From the NCBI GenBank assembly GCA_016462625.1, contig JAEMSV010000021.1, positions 1 to 49,161 of the forward strand: a stretch of DNA of 49,161 nt, given 5' to 3'. This DNA comes from Solirubrobacteraceae bacterium (GTDB taxonomy: Bacteria; Actinomycetota; Thermoleophilia; Solirubrobacterales; Solirubrobacteraceae). The first letter of the stretch is position 1. Each line of letters starts with the position of its first letter. Both the position numbers and the translations under genes were made by a program. The notes under the pieces were generated by a model. The model did no database searches and was not told the origin of the DNA. It saw nothing but the letters and a program-made list of their open reading frames with translations. Positions 1-7,708 of this stretch are shown piece by piece.

Positions 1-1204
1 GGCGGGACCTGAATCCACGCCGGCCGCCGCCACGCCCGCAGCCGAGCGGGCCCTCGTCCACTCCCGCCCGAACTGGGCGACCGGCGCGGTCCCGCAGATC
101 GACCTGCGGCCCTGGGCGCCCGACCTGTCGGCGTTCCCGCGCGCGGCGTGGGGCGCGTCGATCCGCAGCGTCCTGCGCACGGCACCCGACCACGAGCTCG
201 GCAACCACCTCGACCTGTTCGGGGCGCCCGCGCTCCGCGCCTCGCTCGCCGCCTACCTCGGCCGCAGCCGCGGCGTGGCGACCACCGCAGACCGCATCGT
301 CGTGACGTGCGGCATGACCCAGGGCGTCGCCGCGGTCGCCGCCGCGCTCCACGCCCGCGGCGTGGCCCGCATCGCCATCGAGGATCCCGGCTTCAGCGTC
401 CACCGCCTCATGCTCGAGTCGGGCGGCCTGCGGACGATCCCCATCCCCGTGGACGGCGACGGCCTCGACGTGGACGCGCTCGCTCGCAGCGATGCCGAGG
501 CTGTCCTCGTGACCCCCGCGCACCAGTACCCGCGCGGCGCGGTGCTCGCGCCCGAGCGCCGGACCGCGCTGCTCGCCTGGGCCCGTGAGCGCGACGCGTT
601 CGTCCTCGAGGACGACTACGACGGCGAGTACCGCTACGACCGGGAGCCCGTCGGGGCGCTGCAGGGACTCGACCCCGATCGGGTGATCTACCTCGGCTCG
701 GCATCGAAGATGCTCGCCCCCGCGCTGCGCATCGGCTGGGCTGCCGTCCCGGCGGGGCTGGCCACGGAGGTCGCGATGCGACGGGCGATCGCCGGCGGCG
801 GGTCCTGGCTCGACCAGCTCGCGCTCGCCGACCTGATCGAACGCGGCGAGCTCGACCGCCACCTCCGGCGCATGCGCCCGCGCTACCGGCGCCGCCGCGA
901 GCTGCTGCTGGCGGCGATCGGGGAGCTCCTGCCCGACGCGCGGGTCGTCGGCGTGGCGGCGGGCCTCAGCTTCCTGCTGCTCCTCCCGGACCTCGACGAG
1001 GCCGCCGTGACCGCGGCCGCCGGCGAGCGCGGCATCGCGGTGTGGGGGCTGGGGCACTTCTGGGCACGCGACGGCGCCGATGGCGCGCGCGAGACCGGCC
1101 TGGTCGTCGGCTACGGCGCGCTTCCCGAAGCAGCCGCGCGCCGGGCGATCGGCGAGCTCGCGGACGTGATCTACGAAGCGGGGCCGGCCACGCCGCCGAA
1201 GTAG
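1..1204 (+). CDS. MocR/PdxR-family PLP-dependent regulator, 5'-truncated
   Basis: The reading frame is open from the first bases of the window (frame 2) to a TAG at 1202-1204, giving about 400 residues of an aspartate-aminotransferase-fold domain. The piece FPRAAW followed by NHLDLFGAPALRASLAAYL is the usual entry into the aminotransferase part of MocR regulators. The motif YLGSASKMLAPALRIGW carries the PLP-binding lysine, and DDYDGEYRYDREPVGALQ is the conserved segment before it. In MocR proteins an N-terminal winged-helix GntR domain precedes this; it would lie left of the window and cannot be seen. These proteins usually regulate PLP or amino-acid-related genes. The 3' end overlaps the convergent TetR gene by 34 nt. 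Family assignment is firm; the regulated pathway is unknown. Confidence 0.85.
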   Translation, partial: AGPESTPAAATPAAERALVHSRPNWATGAVPQIDLRPWAPDLSAFPRAAWGASIRSVLRTAPDHELGNHLDLFGAPALRASLAAYLGRSRGVATTADRIVVTCGMTQGVAAVAAALHARGVARIAIEDPGFSVHRLMLESGGLRTIPIPVDGDGLDVDALARSDAEAVLVTPAHQYPRGAVLAPERRTALLAWARERDAFVLEDDYDGEYRYDREPVGALQGLDPDRVIYLGSASKMLAPALRIGWAAVPAGLATEVAMRRAIAGGGSWLDQLALADLIERGELDRHLRRMRPRYRRRRELLLAAIGELLPDARVVGVAAGLSFLLLLPDLDEAAVTAAAGERGIAVWGLGHFWARDGADGARETGLVVGYGALPEAAARRAIGELADVIYEAGPATPPK

Positions 1205-1818
1205 AGCGCGAGCGTCGCGTCGATCGTGCGACGTGTCTCGTCCGGTGTCGCCTCGCGCCGCGTCTCCTCCAATGCGACCGACATGATCATCCCGTTGACG
1301 ACCCGGCCGGTCGTCTCCGTGTCGAGGTCCGCGCGGAGGTACCCGCGCTCCTGGCCGTGGCGCAGGTACGCCGCCGTCATCCCGGCCGCGGCCTCGGTGA
1401 ACGCGTCCGCCTTCTCCGCGAGCTCCTCGTCCACGCCGCCGGACTCGAGCAGCAGGCGACGAAGCACCCTGAGGATCGTCGGGTCGTCGCGCAGCACGGT
1501 GGCGAAGCCCGCCGCGATACGGCGCACCTGCTCCTGATACTCCTCGAACGTGTCCGCAGCGGTCGGGGCGTTCTCCGCGGCGAGCAGCGGCAGCACCCGG
1601 CCGATGGCGTCGTCGACGACCTCCTCGAACAGCGCGCGCTTGCCCGGGAAGTGCGCGTAGATGCTGCTGTTGCCGACGCCGAGGCGCTTGGCGATGTCGG
1701 CGATGGCGGTCCGGTGGTAGCCACGGTCGGCGAAGACCTCGGCCGCGGCGTGGACGATCTCCTCCCGCAGCTGCCGGCGCATGCGCTCGGCGCGGGAGGT
1801 GGTGCTTGAAGCGGGCAT
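1171..1818 (-). CDS. TetR/AcrR family transcriptional regulator
   Basis: A 215-residue protein of normal TetR length. Residues about 15-65 form the TetR helix-turn-helix domain: REEIVHAAAEVFADRGYHRT, then IADIAKRLGVGNSSIYAHF and FPGKRALFEEV. The remainder is a variable helical ligand-binding domain. It is divergent from the flavin monooxygenase at 1880, with only 61 nt between start codons, so the simplest inference is that it represses that gene and itself through the inverted repeat at 1838-1871. The ligand cannot be predicted. ATG at 1818 is supported by a TAGAAT hexamer 9 nt upstream. The 3' end overlaps the convergent MocR gene. Confidence 0.9.
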   Translation of the reverse strand: MPASSTTSRAERMRRQLREEIVHAAAEVFADRGYHRTAIADIAKRLGVGNSSIYAHFPGKRALFEEVVDDAIGRVLPLLAAENAPTAADTFEEYQEQVRRIAAGFATVLRDDPTILRVLRRLLLESGGVDEELAEKADAFTEAAAGMTAAYLRHGQERGYLRADLDTETTGRVVNGMIMSVALEETRREATPDETRRTIDATLALYFGGVAGPAS

Positions 1819-1827
1819 CGGTGCCCG

Positions 1828-1833
1828 ATTCTA
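1828..1833 (-). promoter_or_regulatory. Putative -10 element (TAGAAT) of the TetR gene
   Basis: TAGAAT on the minus strand, 9 nt before the ATG at 1818. The spacing leaves almost no 5' leader, so the mRNA would be leaderless or nearly so. Confidence 0.5.
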
Positions 1834-1837
1834 CGGC

Positions 1838-1871
1838 TTGGAATGGATATTCCCAGTTGGAACGACTATTC
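1838..1871. promoter_or_regulatory. Probable TetR operator: inverted and direct repeats
   Basis: GGAAT-GGAT-ATTCC is a perfect 5-bp inverted repeat at 1840-1853. A second, looser copy (GGAA, 6 nt, TTC) lies at 1859-1871. The unit TTGGAA occurs directly repeated at 1838 and 1857, 19 bp apart. Both copies lie between the divergent TetR and monooxygenase starts, and the second overlaps the monooxygenase -10 element, where a bound repressor would block transcription. Assignment to this TetR protein is inference from position. Confidence 0.5.
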
Positions 1872-1872
1872 T
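1867..1872 (+). promoter_or_regulatory. Putative -10 element (TATTCT) of the flavin monooxygenase gene
   Basis: TATTCT ends 7 nt before the ATG at 1880 and overlaps the right end of the repeat cluster. No convincing -35 hexamer is visible at 17 nt upstream. Confidence 0.5.
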
Positions 1873-1879
1873 CGCCGCC

Positions 1880-3433
1880 ATGGTCTCCCCCGACCACGAG
1901 GTGGTCGTCATCGGTGCCGGCCCCGGCGGCATCGCGGCCGCGATCCTCCTGCGGCAGGCCGGGATCACCGACCTCACGATCCTCGAGCGCGGTGACGGCG
2001 TCGGCGGCTCGTGGCGGGACAACACGTACCCGGGCATCGGCGTCGACATCCCGTCCATCGCCTACCAGTACTCCTTCGCCCGCAAGCCGGACTGGTCGCG
2101 CGTCTTCGCCAAGGGCGAGGAGGTGCTCGCCTACCACCAGGACGTCGCCGAACGGTACGGCCTGATGCCGCTGCTGCGACCGGACACCGAGGTCGTGCGC
2201 GAGATCTGGGACGAGGAGCACGAGCTCTGGCGGCTGACGACCGCGACGGGCGACGAGGTCACCGCACGGTTCGTCGTCTCGGCCGTCGGGGCGTTCCTGC
2301 GGGCCAAGGCGGACCCAGGCATCCCCGGCCTCGACACGTTCGCCGGCGCGATCCAGCGACCGGACGCGTGGGACCACGACGTGGAGCTGCGCGGCAAGCG
2401 CGTCGCGGTGATCGGCACCGGCGCGAGCGCGGTGCAGATCGTGCCCGCGATCGCGCGCGAGGTCTCACGGCTCGACGTCTACCAGCGCACGCCGGTGTGG
2501 TGCCTGCCCAAGCTCGACGCGAAGGTCCCGGGCTGGATGAAGACGGCGCTCCGGGTTCCCGGGGTCGCGGCCGGCCTGCACGGGCTGAACCTCTTGAGCG
2601 TCGAGGCCACCCTGCGCGCGTTCACCCAGACGCCCGATGCGATCGGCCGCCCGGCGATGCGCGCGTTTGACCGCGCGGCGAAGGCCGGGTACCGGCGGTT
2701 GCTCAACGCGAAGGTCGACGACCCCGCGACGCGCGCGGCGCTGATGCCGGGCTACGGACCATTCACCAAGCGCCCGACGATGTCCAACCACTTCCTGACG
2801 GCGTTCAATGCCGACCACGTCGGCCTGATCACCGAGCCGATCGCGCGCATCACAGCGGACGGCATCGAAACGGCCGACGGCACGGTGCGGGCGGCCGATG
2901 TCCTCGTGCTCGCGACGGGCTACGAGCTGTTCTCCGACCCGGAGAGCTACCGCCCCGGGACGATCGTCGGCCGAGACGGCTTCGACCTTGCGACGTTCTA
3001 CGCCGAGCAGCGGCTGCAGGCGTACGAGAGCGTCGCGGTTCCCGGCCTCCCGAACCGCTGGATGGTGGTCGGCCCGTACTCGTGGACCGGCACCGGCTGG
3101 CACGCGCTCGTCGAGCTCAACGCGCACCACATCACCCGGGCGATCGTCGCGGCCCGCGAGCGCGGGGCGACGTGCGTCGAGGTCCGGCAGGACGCCCACG
3201 ACGCGTACCACGCGGACGTGCGGCGGCGCGGGCGGCTCATCAACTGGTACTTCACCGAGCTGAACGGCCACGTGCGGACCTACTACGTCAACTCACAGGG
3301 CGACGCGCCGTACATCCGCCCGGCGAGCCTTCTGCAGGCCCGCCGGCGCAGTACACGCTTCCCGTTGAGTGACTACCGCTACGAGAGCGAGCGGGAGATG
3401 ATCATGCGCTGCACCTCACTGGTGCCCTCGTAG
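1880..3433 (+). CDS. Flavin-containing / Baeyer-Villiger-type monooxygenase
   Basis: A 517-residue NAD(P)/FAD-dependent monooxygenase. The FAD-binding GAGPGG lies at residues 12-17. GGSWRDNTYPGIGVD at about 42-56 matches the first Baeyer-Villiger signature (GGxWxxxxYPGxxxD). A second Rossmann motif, VIGTGASAVQ, at about 177-186 should bind NADPH. The second signature (FxGxxxHxxxW) reads FAGAIQRPDAW at about 154-164, with Arg where His is expected. The enzyme would insert oxygen into ketones or hydroxylate a lipophilic substrate; the substrate is unknown. ATG 1880 was chosen because it starts directly before the FAD motif and lies 7 nt after a TATTCT box; the frame is open further upstream. 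The 3' end overlaps the convergent acyl-CoA dehydrogenase by 55 nt. Confidence 0.9.
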   Translation: MVSPDHEVVVIGAGPGGIAAAILLRQAGITDLTILERGDGVGGSWRDNTYPGIGVDIPSIAYQYSFARKPDWSRVFAKGEEVLAYHQDVAERYGLMPLLRPDTEVVREIWDEEHELWRLTTATGDEVTARFVVSAVGAFLRAKADPGIPGLDTFAGAIQRPDAWDHDVELRGKRVAVIGTGASAVQIVPAIAREVSRLDVYQRTPVWCLPKLDAKVPGWMKTALRVPGVAAGLHGLNLLSVEATLRAFTQTPDAIGRPAMRAFDRAAKAGYRRLLNAKVDDPATRAALMPGYGPFTKRPTMSNHFLTAFNADHVGLITEPIARITADGIETADGTVRAADVLVLATGYELFSDPESYRPGTIVGRDGFDLATFYAEQRLQAYESVAVPGLPNRWMVVGPYSWTGTGWHALVELNAHHITRAIVAARERGATCVEVRQDAHDAYHADVRRRGRLINWYFTELNGHVRTYYVNSQGDAPYIRPASLLQARRRSTRFPLSDYRYESEREMIMRCTSLVPS

Positions 3434-4530
3434 ATCTGGGTGATCTTCGCGTCGCGCATCATCCGCTCGACCGGGTACTCGGTCACGTAGCCGTAGCCGC
3501 CGAGGACCTGGACGGCCTCGACCGTCACGTCCATCGCCGTGCCCGAGGCGATCAGCTTCGCCATCGAGCCGTGTACCTGGTAATCGGCGTCTCCCCGATC
3601 GGCCTTCGCACACGCCTCGTACGTCAGCGCGCGGGCGGCGGCCGTCTTCGCCTGCATGTCCGCGAGCTTGAACGCGATGCCCTGATGGCGGTTGATCGGC
3701 TTGCCGAACTGGATCCGCTCGCTCGCGTACTTCGCGGCGTAGTCGGTCGCGCCCTGGGCGATGCCGACGGCCTGCGCCGCGGCGCCGAGGCGCGTGTAGG
3801 AGAGGGTCTTCAGCGCGACGGCCATGCCGCGGCCCTCTTCGCCGATGAGGTTCTCGTGCGGGACCCGCACGTCCTCGTAGACCGGCGATCCGGTCGGTGA
3901 ACCCTTGATGCCGAGCTTCTTCTCGAGCTTGCCGATGGAGAAGCCAGGACGGTCCTTCTCAACGATGAAGGCGGAGACCTTGCCGTTCTCGCGGTCGGTC
4001 ACGGCGAAGGTCACGTAGAAGTCGGCGACGCCCGAGTTCGTGATCCAGTTCTTCGCGCCGTTGATGACCCACTCGTCGCCGTCGCGGTAGGCGTGGGTGC
4101 GCATGCTCGCCGGGTCGGAGCCCGCCTCGGGCTCGGACAGGGCGAACGCCGGCGTGATCTCCCCGCTGGCGAGACGCGGCAGCCACTTCTGCTTCATCTC
4201 CTCGCTGCCGAAGAGCTTGATCGGCATCGAGCCGAGCTCCTGGACCATGAGGATCAGGGCCGTGGAAGCGCAGGCCTTGGCGATCTCCTCGACGCCGATG
4301 TTCAGCATCAGGACGCCGGTGCCGGTGCCACCGTGCTCCTCGTCGAAGGGCAGGCCGAGGATGCCGTTCTCGGCGAGGATCTCGCGCAGGTCGTGCGGGT
4401 ACTCCGCGTTCGCGTCGATGTCGTGGGCCCGCGGCGCGATCTTCTCGGTCGCGATCTGGCGGATCATGTCCCGCAGCTCGATGAACTCGGGCGGGAGGGT
4501 GAAGAGTTCGGTGTCTGTGGTCGTGGCCAT
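3379..4530 (-). CDS. Acyl-CoA dehydrogenase
   Basis: A 383-residue protein of typical family length. It carries FALSEPEAGSDPASM and WVINGAKNWITN (FAD and substrate-binding loops), RIQFGKPINRHQGIAFKLAD, and QVLGGYGYVTEYPVERMMRD. The C-terminal QIYEGTSEVQRMII contains the glutamate used as catalytic base in short- and medium-chain enzymes. It should oxidise an acyl-CoA to the trans-2-enoyl-CoA and pass electrons to ETF. Chain-length preference is not predictable here. The frame is open upstream of 4530, but ATG 4530 starts the normal N-terminus and has TACAAT 8 nt upstream. It is convergent with the monooxygenase and appears monocistronic. Confidence 0.93.
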   Translation of the reverse strand: MATTTDTELFTLPPEFIELRDMIRQIATEKIAPRAHDIDANAEYPHDLREILAENGILGLPFDEEHGGTGTGVLMLNIGVEEIAKACASTALILMVQELGSMPIKLFGSEEMKQKWLPRLASGEITPAFALSEPEAGSDPASMRTHAYRDGDEWVINGAKNWITNSGVADFYVTFAVTDRENGKVSAFIVEKDRPGFSIGKLEKKLGIKGSPTGSPVYEDVRVPHENLIGEEGRGMAVALKTLSYTRLGAAAQAVGIAQGATDYAAKYASERIQFGKPINRHQGIAFKLADMQAKTAAARALTYEACAKADRGDADYQVHGSMAKLIASGTAMDVTVEAVQVLGGYGYVTEYPVERMMRDAKITQIYEGTSEVQRMIISRSLS

Positions 4531-4538
4531 CCCCCCGA

Positions 4539-4544
4539 ATTGTA
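4539..4544 (-). promoter_or_regulatory. Putative -10 element (TACAAT) of the acyl-CoA dehydrogenase gene
   Basis: TACAAT on the minus strand, 8 nt before ATG 4530. The intervening TCGGGGGG is purine-rich but too close to the start to work as a Shine-Dalgarno site on a leadered message. Confidence 0.5.
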
Positions 4545-4628
4545 GGGCGTTTCGCCTCATTTCCAAGAGGTTGGACATCCGATGGTTGGAAGGCCTCCTA
4601 ACCCGGGGAGGCCGATGGCCGATACTCC

Positions 4629-4633
4629 AGGAG
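4629..4633 (+). promoter_or_regulatory. Possible ribosome binding site (AGGAG) deciding the NlpC-like start
   Basis: AGGAG abuts ATG 4634, which is too close for normal use, but lies 6 nt before an in-frame TTG at 4640. Translation may therefore start at TTG 4640, two codons shorter. Confidence 0.35.
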
Positions 4634-5386
4634 ATGGCCTTGTCCCGCCGGACCCTCGCCGGCGCCGCCACGGCGCTTCTGCTGATCGGCCTCGTCGCCC
4701 TGCTCGCCTCGAGCGCGAGCGGCGACGAACCCAAGCCCCGCGCGCTCCGCGCGGTCAGCTCGCCGCTGCCGCTTCCGGTCGGCACGATCCGGCTCGCCGA
4801 CAACGCCCGGGCCGAGATCGACCAGGCCGCCGCGCGCGCCGCTCAGCAGGAGGAGGACGCGGCCGCGAAGCGCGCCATCGCCAAGGCCGACCGTGAGGCG
4901 CAACAGGAGCTCGCGCAGACGGAGACACTTCCGGCGCCCACCGCTTCGATCGACCCCGCCGACGCCGACCAGACGGTCGTGCGCGCGGAGGTCCTCGACA
5001 ACGGCATCGCGCTGCCGCCGCTCGAGAGCCCGCCCGAGGTCAAGTCGATCATCGAGGCCGGCAACGGCATCGCCCGGACGCCGTACATCTGGGGCGGCGG
5101 CCACGGCAAGTGGCAAGACCACGGCTACGACTGCTCGGGCTCCGTCTCGTTCGCCCTCGCCTCGGCCGGCCTCCTCGGCCAATCGCTGACGTCGGGGCAG
5201 CTGGCGCACTGGGGCAAGCCGGGCAAGGGCAAGTGGGTGACCATCTACGCGAACGACGGCCACGTGTTCCTCGAGGTCGCCGGCGTGCGCTTCGACACGA
5301 CGGGGCGCAAGGCGACCGGCTCGAGATGGCAGAACGAGATGCGCTCGCGGACCGGGTTCGTCGCGCGCCATCCGCCGGGCCTGTAG
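4634..5386 (+). CDS. Secreted NlpC/P60-like (C40-type) cell-wall hydrolase
   Basis: About 250 residues. The N-terminus has a twin-basic start (SRR) and a hydrophobic stretch, AGAATALLLIGLVALLASSA, typical of a signal peptide. An Ala/Glu/Gln-rich, probably helical segment follows at about 55-100. The C-terminal half resembles a papain-like NlpC/P60 domain: TPYIWGGGHGKWQDHGYDCSG contains the nucleophile Cys in DCSG, and NDGHVFLEV the likely catalytic His. Such enzymes cleave peptidoglycan stem peptides. The gene is divergent from the acyl-CoA dehydrogenase. It ends in a hairpin that includes its stop codon. ATG 4634 and TTG 4640 are both possible starts. Confidence 0.8.
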   Translation: MALSRRTLAGAATALLLIGLVALLASSASGDEPKPRALRAVSSPLPLPVGTIRLADNARAEIDQAAARAAQQEEDAAAKRAIAKADREAQQELAQTETLPAPTASIDPADADQTVVRAEVLDNGIALPPLESPPEVKSIIEAGNGIARTPYIWGGGHGKWQDHGYDCSGSVSFALASAGLLGQSLTSGQLAHWGKPGKGKWVTIYANDGHVFLEVAGVRFDTTGRKATGSRWQNEMRSRTGFVARHPPGL

Positions 5387-5394
5387 GCCCGGCG
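5373..5394. terminator. Hairpin overlapping the stop codon of the NlpC-like gene
   Basis: CGCCGGGCC, loop TGTA, GGCCCGGCG: a perfect 9-bp stem with a 4-nt loop. The TAG stop at 5384-5386 lies in the loop and second arm. It sits between two convergent genes and could serve both strands. There is no T-run, as is common in very GC-rich actinobacteria. Confidence 0.55.
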
Positions 5395-5400
5395 CCGCGC

Positions 5401-5619
5401 TCAGCCCTGCTGCGCGCCGGTGATCTCCGCGCGCAGCATGGCGATCTCGGTCACGGCCGCGCCAACCCAGGCCGCCTGAATCGCGTCGATCTCGAGGTCG
5501 AGATCCGCCATGTACGCGGGGTCGTGACGCAGCTCGCAACCCAGGGCCAGCGCACGCTCGATGCGAAGCAGCTCGAGCCGCTCGTAGAGGTGGGTGGGTG
5601 TCTGCGTGATCATGACCAT
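5401..5619 (-). CDS. Small hypothetical protein
   Basis: A 72-residue ORF from ATG 5619, beginning MVMITQTPTHLYERLELL and ending EIAMLRAEITGAQQG. It is predicted mostly helical, acidic to neutral, without membrane segment or recognised domain. Its residue content is balanced rather than the Arg/Ala/Gly-rich pattern of shadow frames here, which is the main reason to keep it. An in-frame ATG at 5655 would add 12 less plausible residues. No clear Shine-Dalgarno sequence is seen. Function unknown. Confidence 0.45.
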   Translation of the reverse strand: MVMITQTPTHLYERLELLRIERALALGCELRHDPAYMADLDLEIDAIQAAWVGAAVTEIAMLRAEITGAQQG

Positions 5620-5775
5620 GCAACGGGGAGGACTACCCGGACTTACGCAAGCCATGCGGGACCTGGTTCATGAAACAGCTCACACAAGGTTCCGGAGCGG
5701 TCCGATCATCTCCGTGTTAGCGGCTTCTTTCGGGCCGCAGGGTTGACCGCCGGCGGGCGCGGTGCTCAGGTCCCG
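5620..5775. other. Intergenic region with a weak promoter-like element
   Basis: No gene recognised. On the plus strand TTGACC at 5742-5747 is followed after about 18 nt by TCAGGT, a weak -35/-10 pair pointing toward the small ORF at 5776. Nothing else stands out. Confidence 0.25.
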
Positions 5776-5997
5776 ATGAGCTCCGACGGGAGCACGAACC
5801 ACGGTCACACGGTCGTCATGTCCGAACCCACGCACATCTATGCGAGCGCCTTGTCGCGCCGCGAGCGACGCTGGCGGGGAACTCGCACCCCCCGCATGAC
5901 CCGCCGGCGCCATCGGCACCCCCGGATGCTGCGATTCGCGGGCGTGACGGCCGGGACCGCGGTGATGCTCGAGCTGCTTCGCGGCGTCAGCGGCTGA
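5776..5997 (+). CDS. Small basic hypothetical protein (uncertain)
   Basis: A 73-residue ORF starting at ATG 5776. It has a very basic middle (LSRRERRWRGTRTPRMTRRR) and a short hydrophobic C-terminal stretch (FAGVTAGTAVMLELL) that could associate with membrane. Its 3' end overlaps the convergent ctaA gene by 11 nt. No homologous family is recognised. The Arg-rich composition could equally be a GC-driven chance frame, so this is a tentative call. Confidence 0.3.
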   Translation: MSSDGSTNHGHTVVMSEPTHIYASALSRRERRWRGTRTPRMTRRRHRHPRMLRFAGVTAGTAVMLELLRGVSG

Positions 5998-6943
5998 CCG
6001 CGAGATCCACGTCGCGCGAGCGCTGTCGCTCGCGCTCCTCCCGCGGCACGGGCCGACCGGCGGCGCAGATCGCCCACAGCATCGCCATCCACGTCAGCGT
6101 CGCGACGACGATGTGGATCCAGACGACGAAGGCCGGCAGCCCGTTGTAGTACTGGATCGCGCCGACCACGCCCTGGACCCCGACGAGTGACCCGGTGACG
6201 AAGAGTGCGTTGAGCAGCTGCCTGTCGGCCCCGCGGCGGCGCAGCAGGAACCAGAGCACGACGCACGAGACGCCGAGAGCGGTCCCGAGCCGTCCGTGGT
6301 TGTGGATCGTCCAGTCGAGCGTGTCGCTGCCCTGGAAGTCGAGGCGATGGACGACCTCACCGGTTCCCGCGCTGCCCGGGTGCGGACCGGCTGCAGTCGC
6401 GACGGTGCCCATGAAGAAGAGGAGGGTGGCGAGCGGGAACAGCGCCCGGGTCCCCCAGACGGCGAGCATGTCCGGGTTGCGCGGGCGGCTCCCCGGCTCG
6501 TGCCAGGCGCACCAGACGAGCAGGACGGCGGCGATGAGGATCACCATCGAGAGGCCGAAGTGCCCCATGACAAAGCCGGGCTGCAGCTCGTACTTGACCG
6601 TCCACATGCCGAGGATCGCCTGCATGACCACGCCAACCGGCAACAGCGCGCCGAGGATCGCGAGGTCCTTGCGGAACGGGCGGCGGCGGTAGGCCAGGAG
6701 GCCGGCGGCGATCGCGGCGAACCCGACAACGCCGGTGATCAGCCGGTTGCCGTACTCAATCCAGGAATTGATGTTCGCCGGGGCGATGACGTCGCCGTCG
6801 CAGGTCGGCCAGTTGTCGCAGCCCAGGCCGGATCCGGTCAGGCGGACGGCAGCGCCGGTGACGACGATGACGGCGAGGCTGACGAGGGCGGCGGTGGCAA
6901 CCCAGGCGTACGTGCGGGGCGAGATCGTGGGGAGGCGGGACAT
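5987..6943 (-). CDS. ctaA: Heme A synthase, COX15/CtaA family
   Basis: A 318-residue polytopic membrane protein with about eight hydrophobic segments. It should oxidise the C8 methyl of heme O to the formyl group of heme A for aa3-type cytochrome oxidase. Features seen: GAAVRLTGSGLGCDNWPTC after the first membrane span (with the Cys pair of the extracytoplasmic loop), EYGNRL at the second span, and candidate haem-ligand histidines in MGHFGLSM, HNHGRLGTAL and VVWIHIVVATLTW. EYGNR has Asn where Bacillus-type enzymes have His, as I recall also true of other actinobacterial versions. It lies 21 nt downstream of the glycan operon but is functionally unrelated. TACCCT at 6956-6961, 12 nt before the ATG, may give it its own promoter. 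Confidence 0.92.
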   Translation of the reverse strand: MSRLPTISPRTYAWVATAALVSLAVIVVTGAAVRLTGSGLGCDNWPTCDGDVIAPANINSWIEYGNRLITGVVGFAAIAAGLLAYRRRPFRKDLAILGALLPVGVVMQAILGMWTVKYELQPGFVMGHFGLSMVILIAAVLLVWCAWHEPGSRPRNPDMLAVWGTRALFPLATLLFFMGTVATAAGPHPGSAGTGEVVHRLDFQGSDTLDWTIHNHGRLGTALGVSCVVLWFLLRRRGADRQLLNALFVTGSLVGVQGVVGAIQYYNGLPAFVVWIHIVVATLTWMAMLWAICAAGRPVPREERERQRSRDVDLAVSR

Positions 6944-6964
6944 GTCCGACGGGACAGGGTAGAC

Positions 6965-7708
6965 CTAGACCCGCATCGCGCTGCGCGCAACGAGCTGTCG
7001 CGTGGCGACGTCGAGGTAGGGCCGATCGGCGGGATCCGGTGGGTGACCCGTGCCGGTGTCGAAGTAGTTCGGGGGGTTGCGCACCACCGCGGCCCCCGAC
7101 GGAAGGAGCACAGCCCCGGGCAGGTCCTCGCGCACGAAGAACGCGTTGACGCCGCAGCGCTCGGTATGCACGAGCCGGTACCCGCGCCGGGCGGCGAGCC
7201 ATTCGAACGCACCGAGAGATGCGCCGAAGTAGTCCGTCCCATCCCAGCCGGTGTGCTCGCGGGGCTGCGTGAACGTGCCTGCCAGGGGCAGCGACGCGTT
7301 GTACTCCATGACGACGACGCGGGGGCGCCGGCGCAGCGCCTCCCACACGAACCAGTCGATGGAGTCGACGTCGATCACGAAGACGTCGGGCTCGGCAGGG
7401 ACGCCGGCCTCGTCGAGGAGCGCCTCCAGCACCTCAGGCGTCACGATCGCCTGACGCGTCTGCACCGCCGGCTGCGACCGGTAGGTCTCGGCGAGTGCCG
7501 CGGCCGCGGCCGGGTCGCCCTCCATGAAGAGACCCGACCAGCCCTGCTCGGCGAGCAGCCGGCAGTTGACCTCGACGCCCGTCTCCGTGCCGAACTCCAC
7601 GAACCACTGGCCCGGCGCTCCGACCTCGGCGAGGATCGCCTCCAGGACGCCGTCCTCGCCGTTCTGCGAGTAGACCTTGCGCTCGGCCGCGGCGAGATCG
7701 ACGGTCAC
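6965..7708 (-). CDS. Methyltransferase-like protein of the glycan operon (last gene)
   Basis: A 247-residue protein. GTG 7708 was chosen because it overlaps the TGA of the upstream FkbM gene as GTGA, the coupling used throughout this operon; an ATG at 7768 would run 60 nt into that gene. It contains KVYSQNGEDGVLEAIL and FVEFGTETGVEVNCRLL, the second resembling a SAM-binding loop, then GLFMEGD with the acidic residue of motif II, and DVFVIDVDSIDWFVWEAL and VVVMEYN further on. This pattern is seen in uncharacterised FkbM-like Rossmann proteins associated with polysaccharide loci. Methyl transfer to a sugar is inferred, not demonstrated by a diagnostic catalytic residue. Confidence 0.7.
   Translation of the reverse strand: MTVDLAAAERKVYSQNGEDGVLEAILAEVGAPGQWFVEFGTETGVEVNCRLLAEQGWSGLFMEGDPAAAAALAETYRSQPAVQTRQAIVTPEVLEALLDEAGVPAEPDVFVIDVDSIDWFVWEALRRRPRVVVMEYNASLPLAGTFTQPREHTGWDGTDYFGASLGAFEWLAARRGYRLVHTERCGVNAFFVREDLPGAVLLPSGAAVVRNPPNYFDTGTGHPPDPADRPYLDVATRQLVARSAMRV

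Noticed and set aside
1781..1879. N-terminal extension of the flavin monooxygenase frame
   Set aside because: It would run through the TetR start, the operator and the -10 box; the FAD motif begins right after ATG 1880.
4531..4803. N-terminal extension of the acyl-CoA dehydrogenase frame
   Set aside because: It runs opposite the signal peptide of the NlpC-like gene and is not dehydrogenase-like.
5680..5919. 79-codon minus-strand ORF opposite the small basic ORF
   Set aside because: No ribosome site, Gly/Ala/Arg-rich, no sign of coding.
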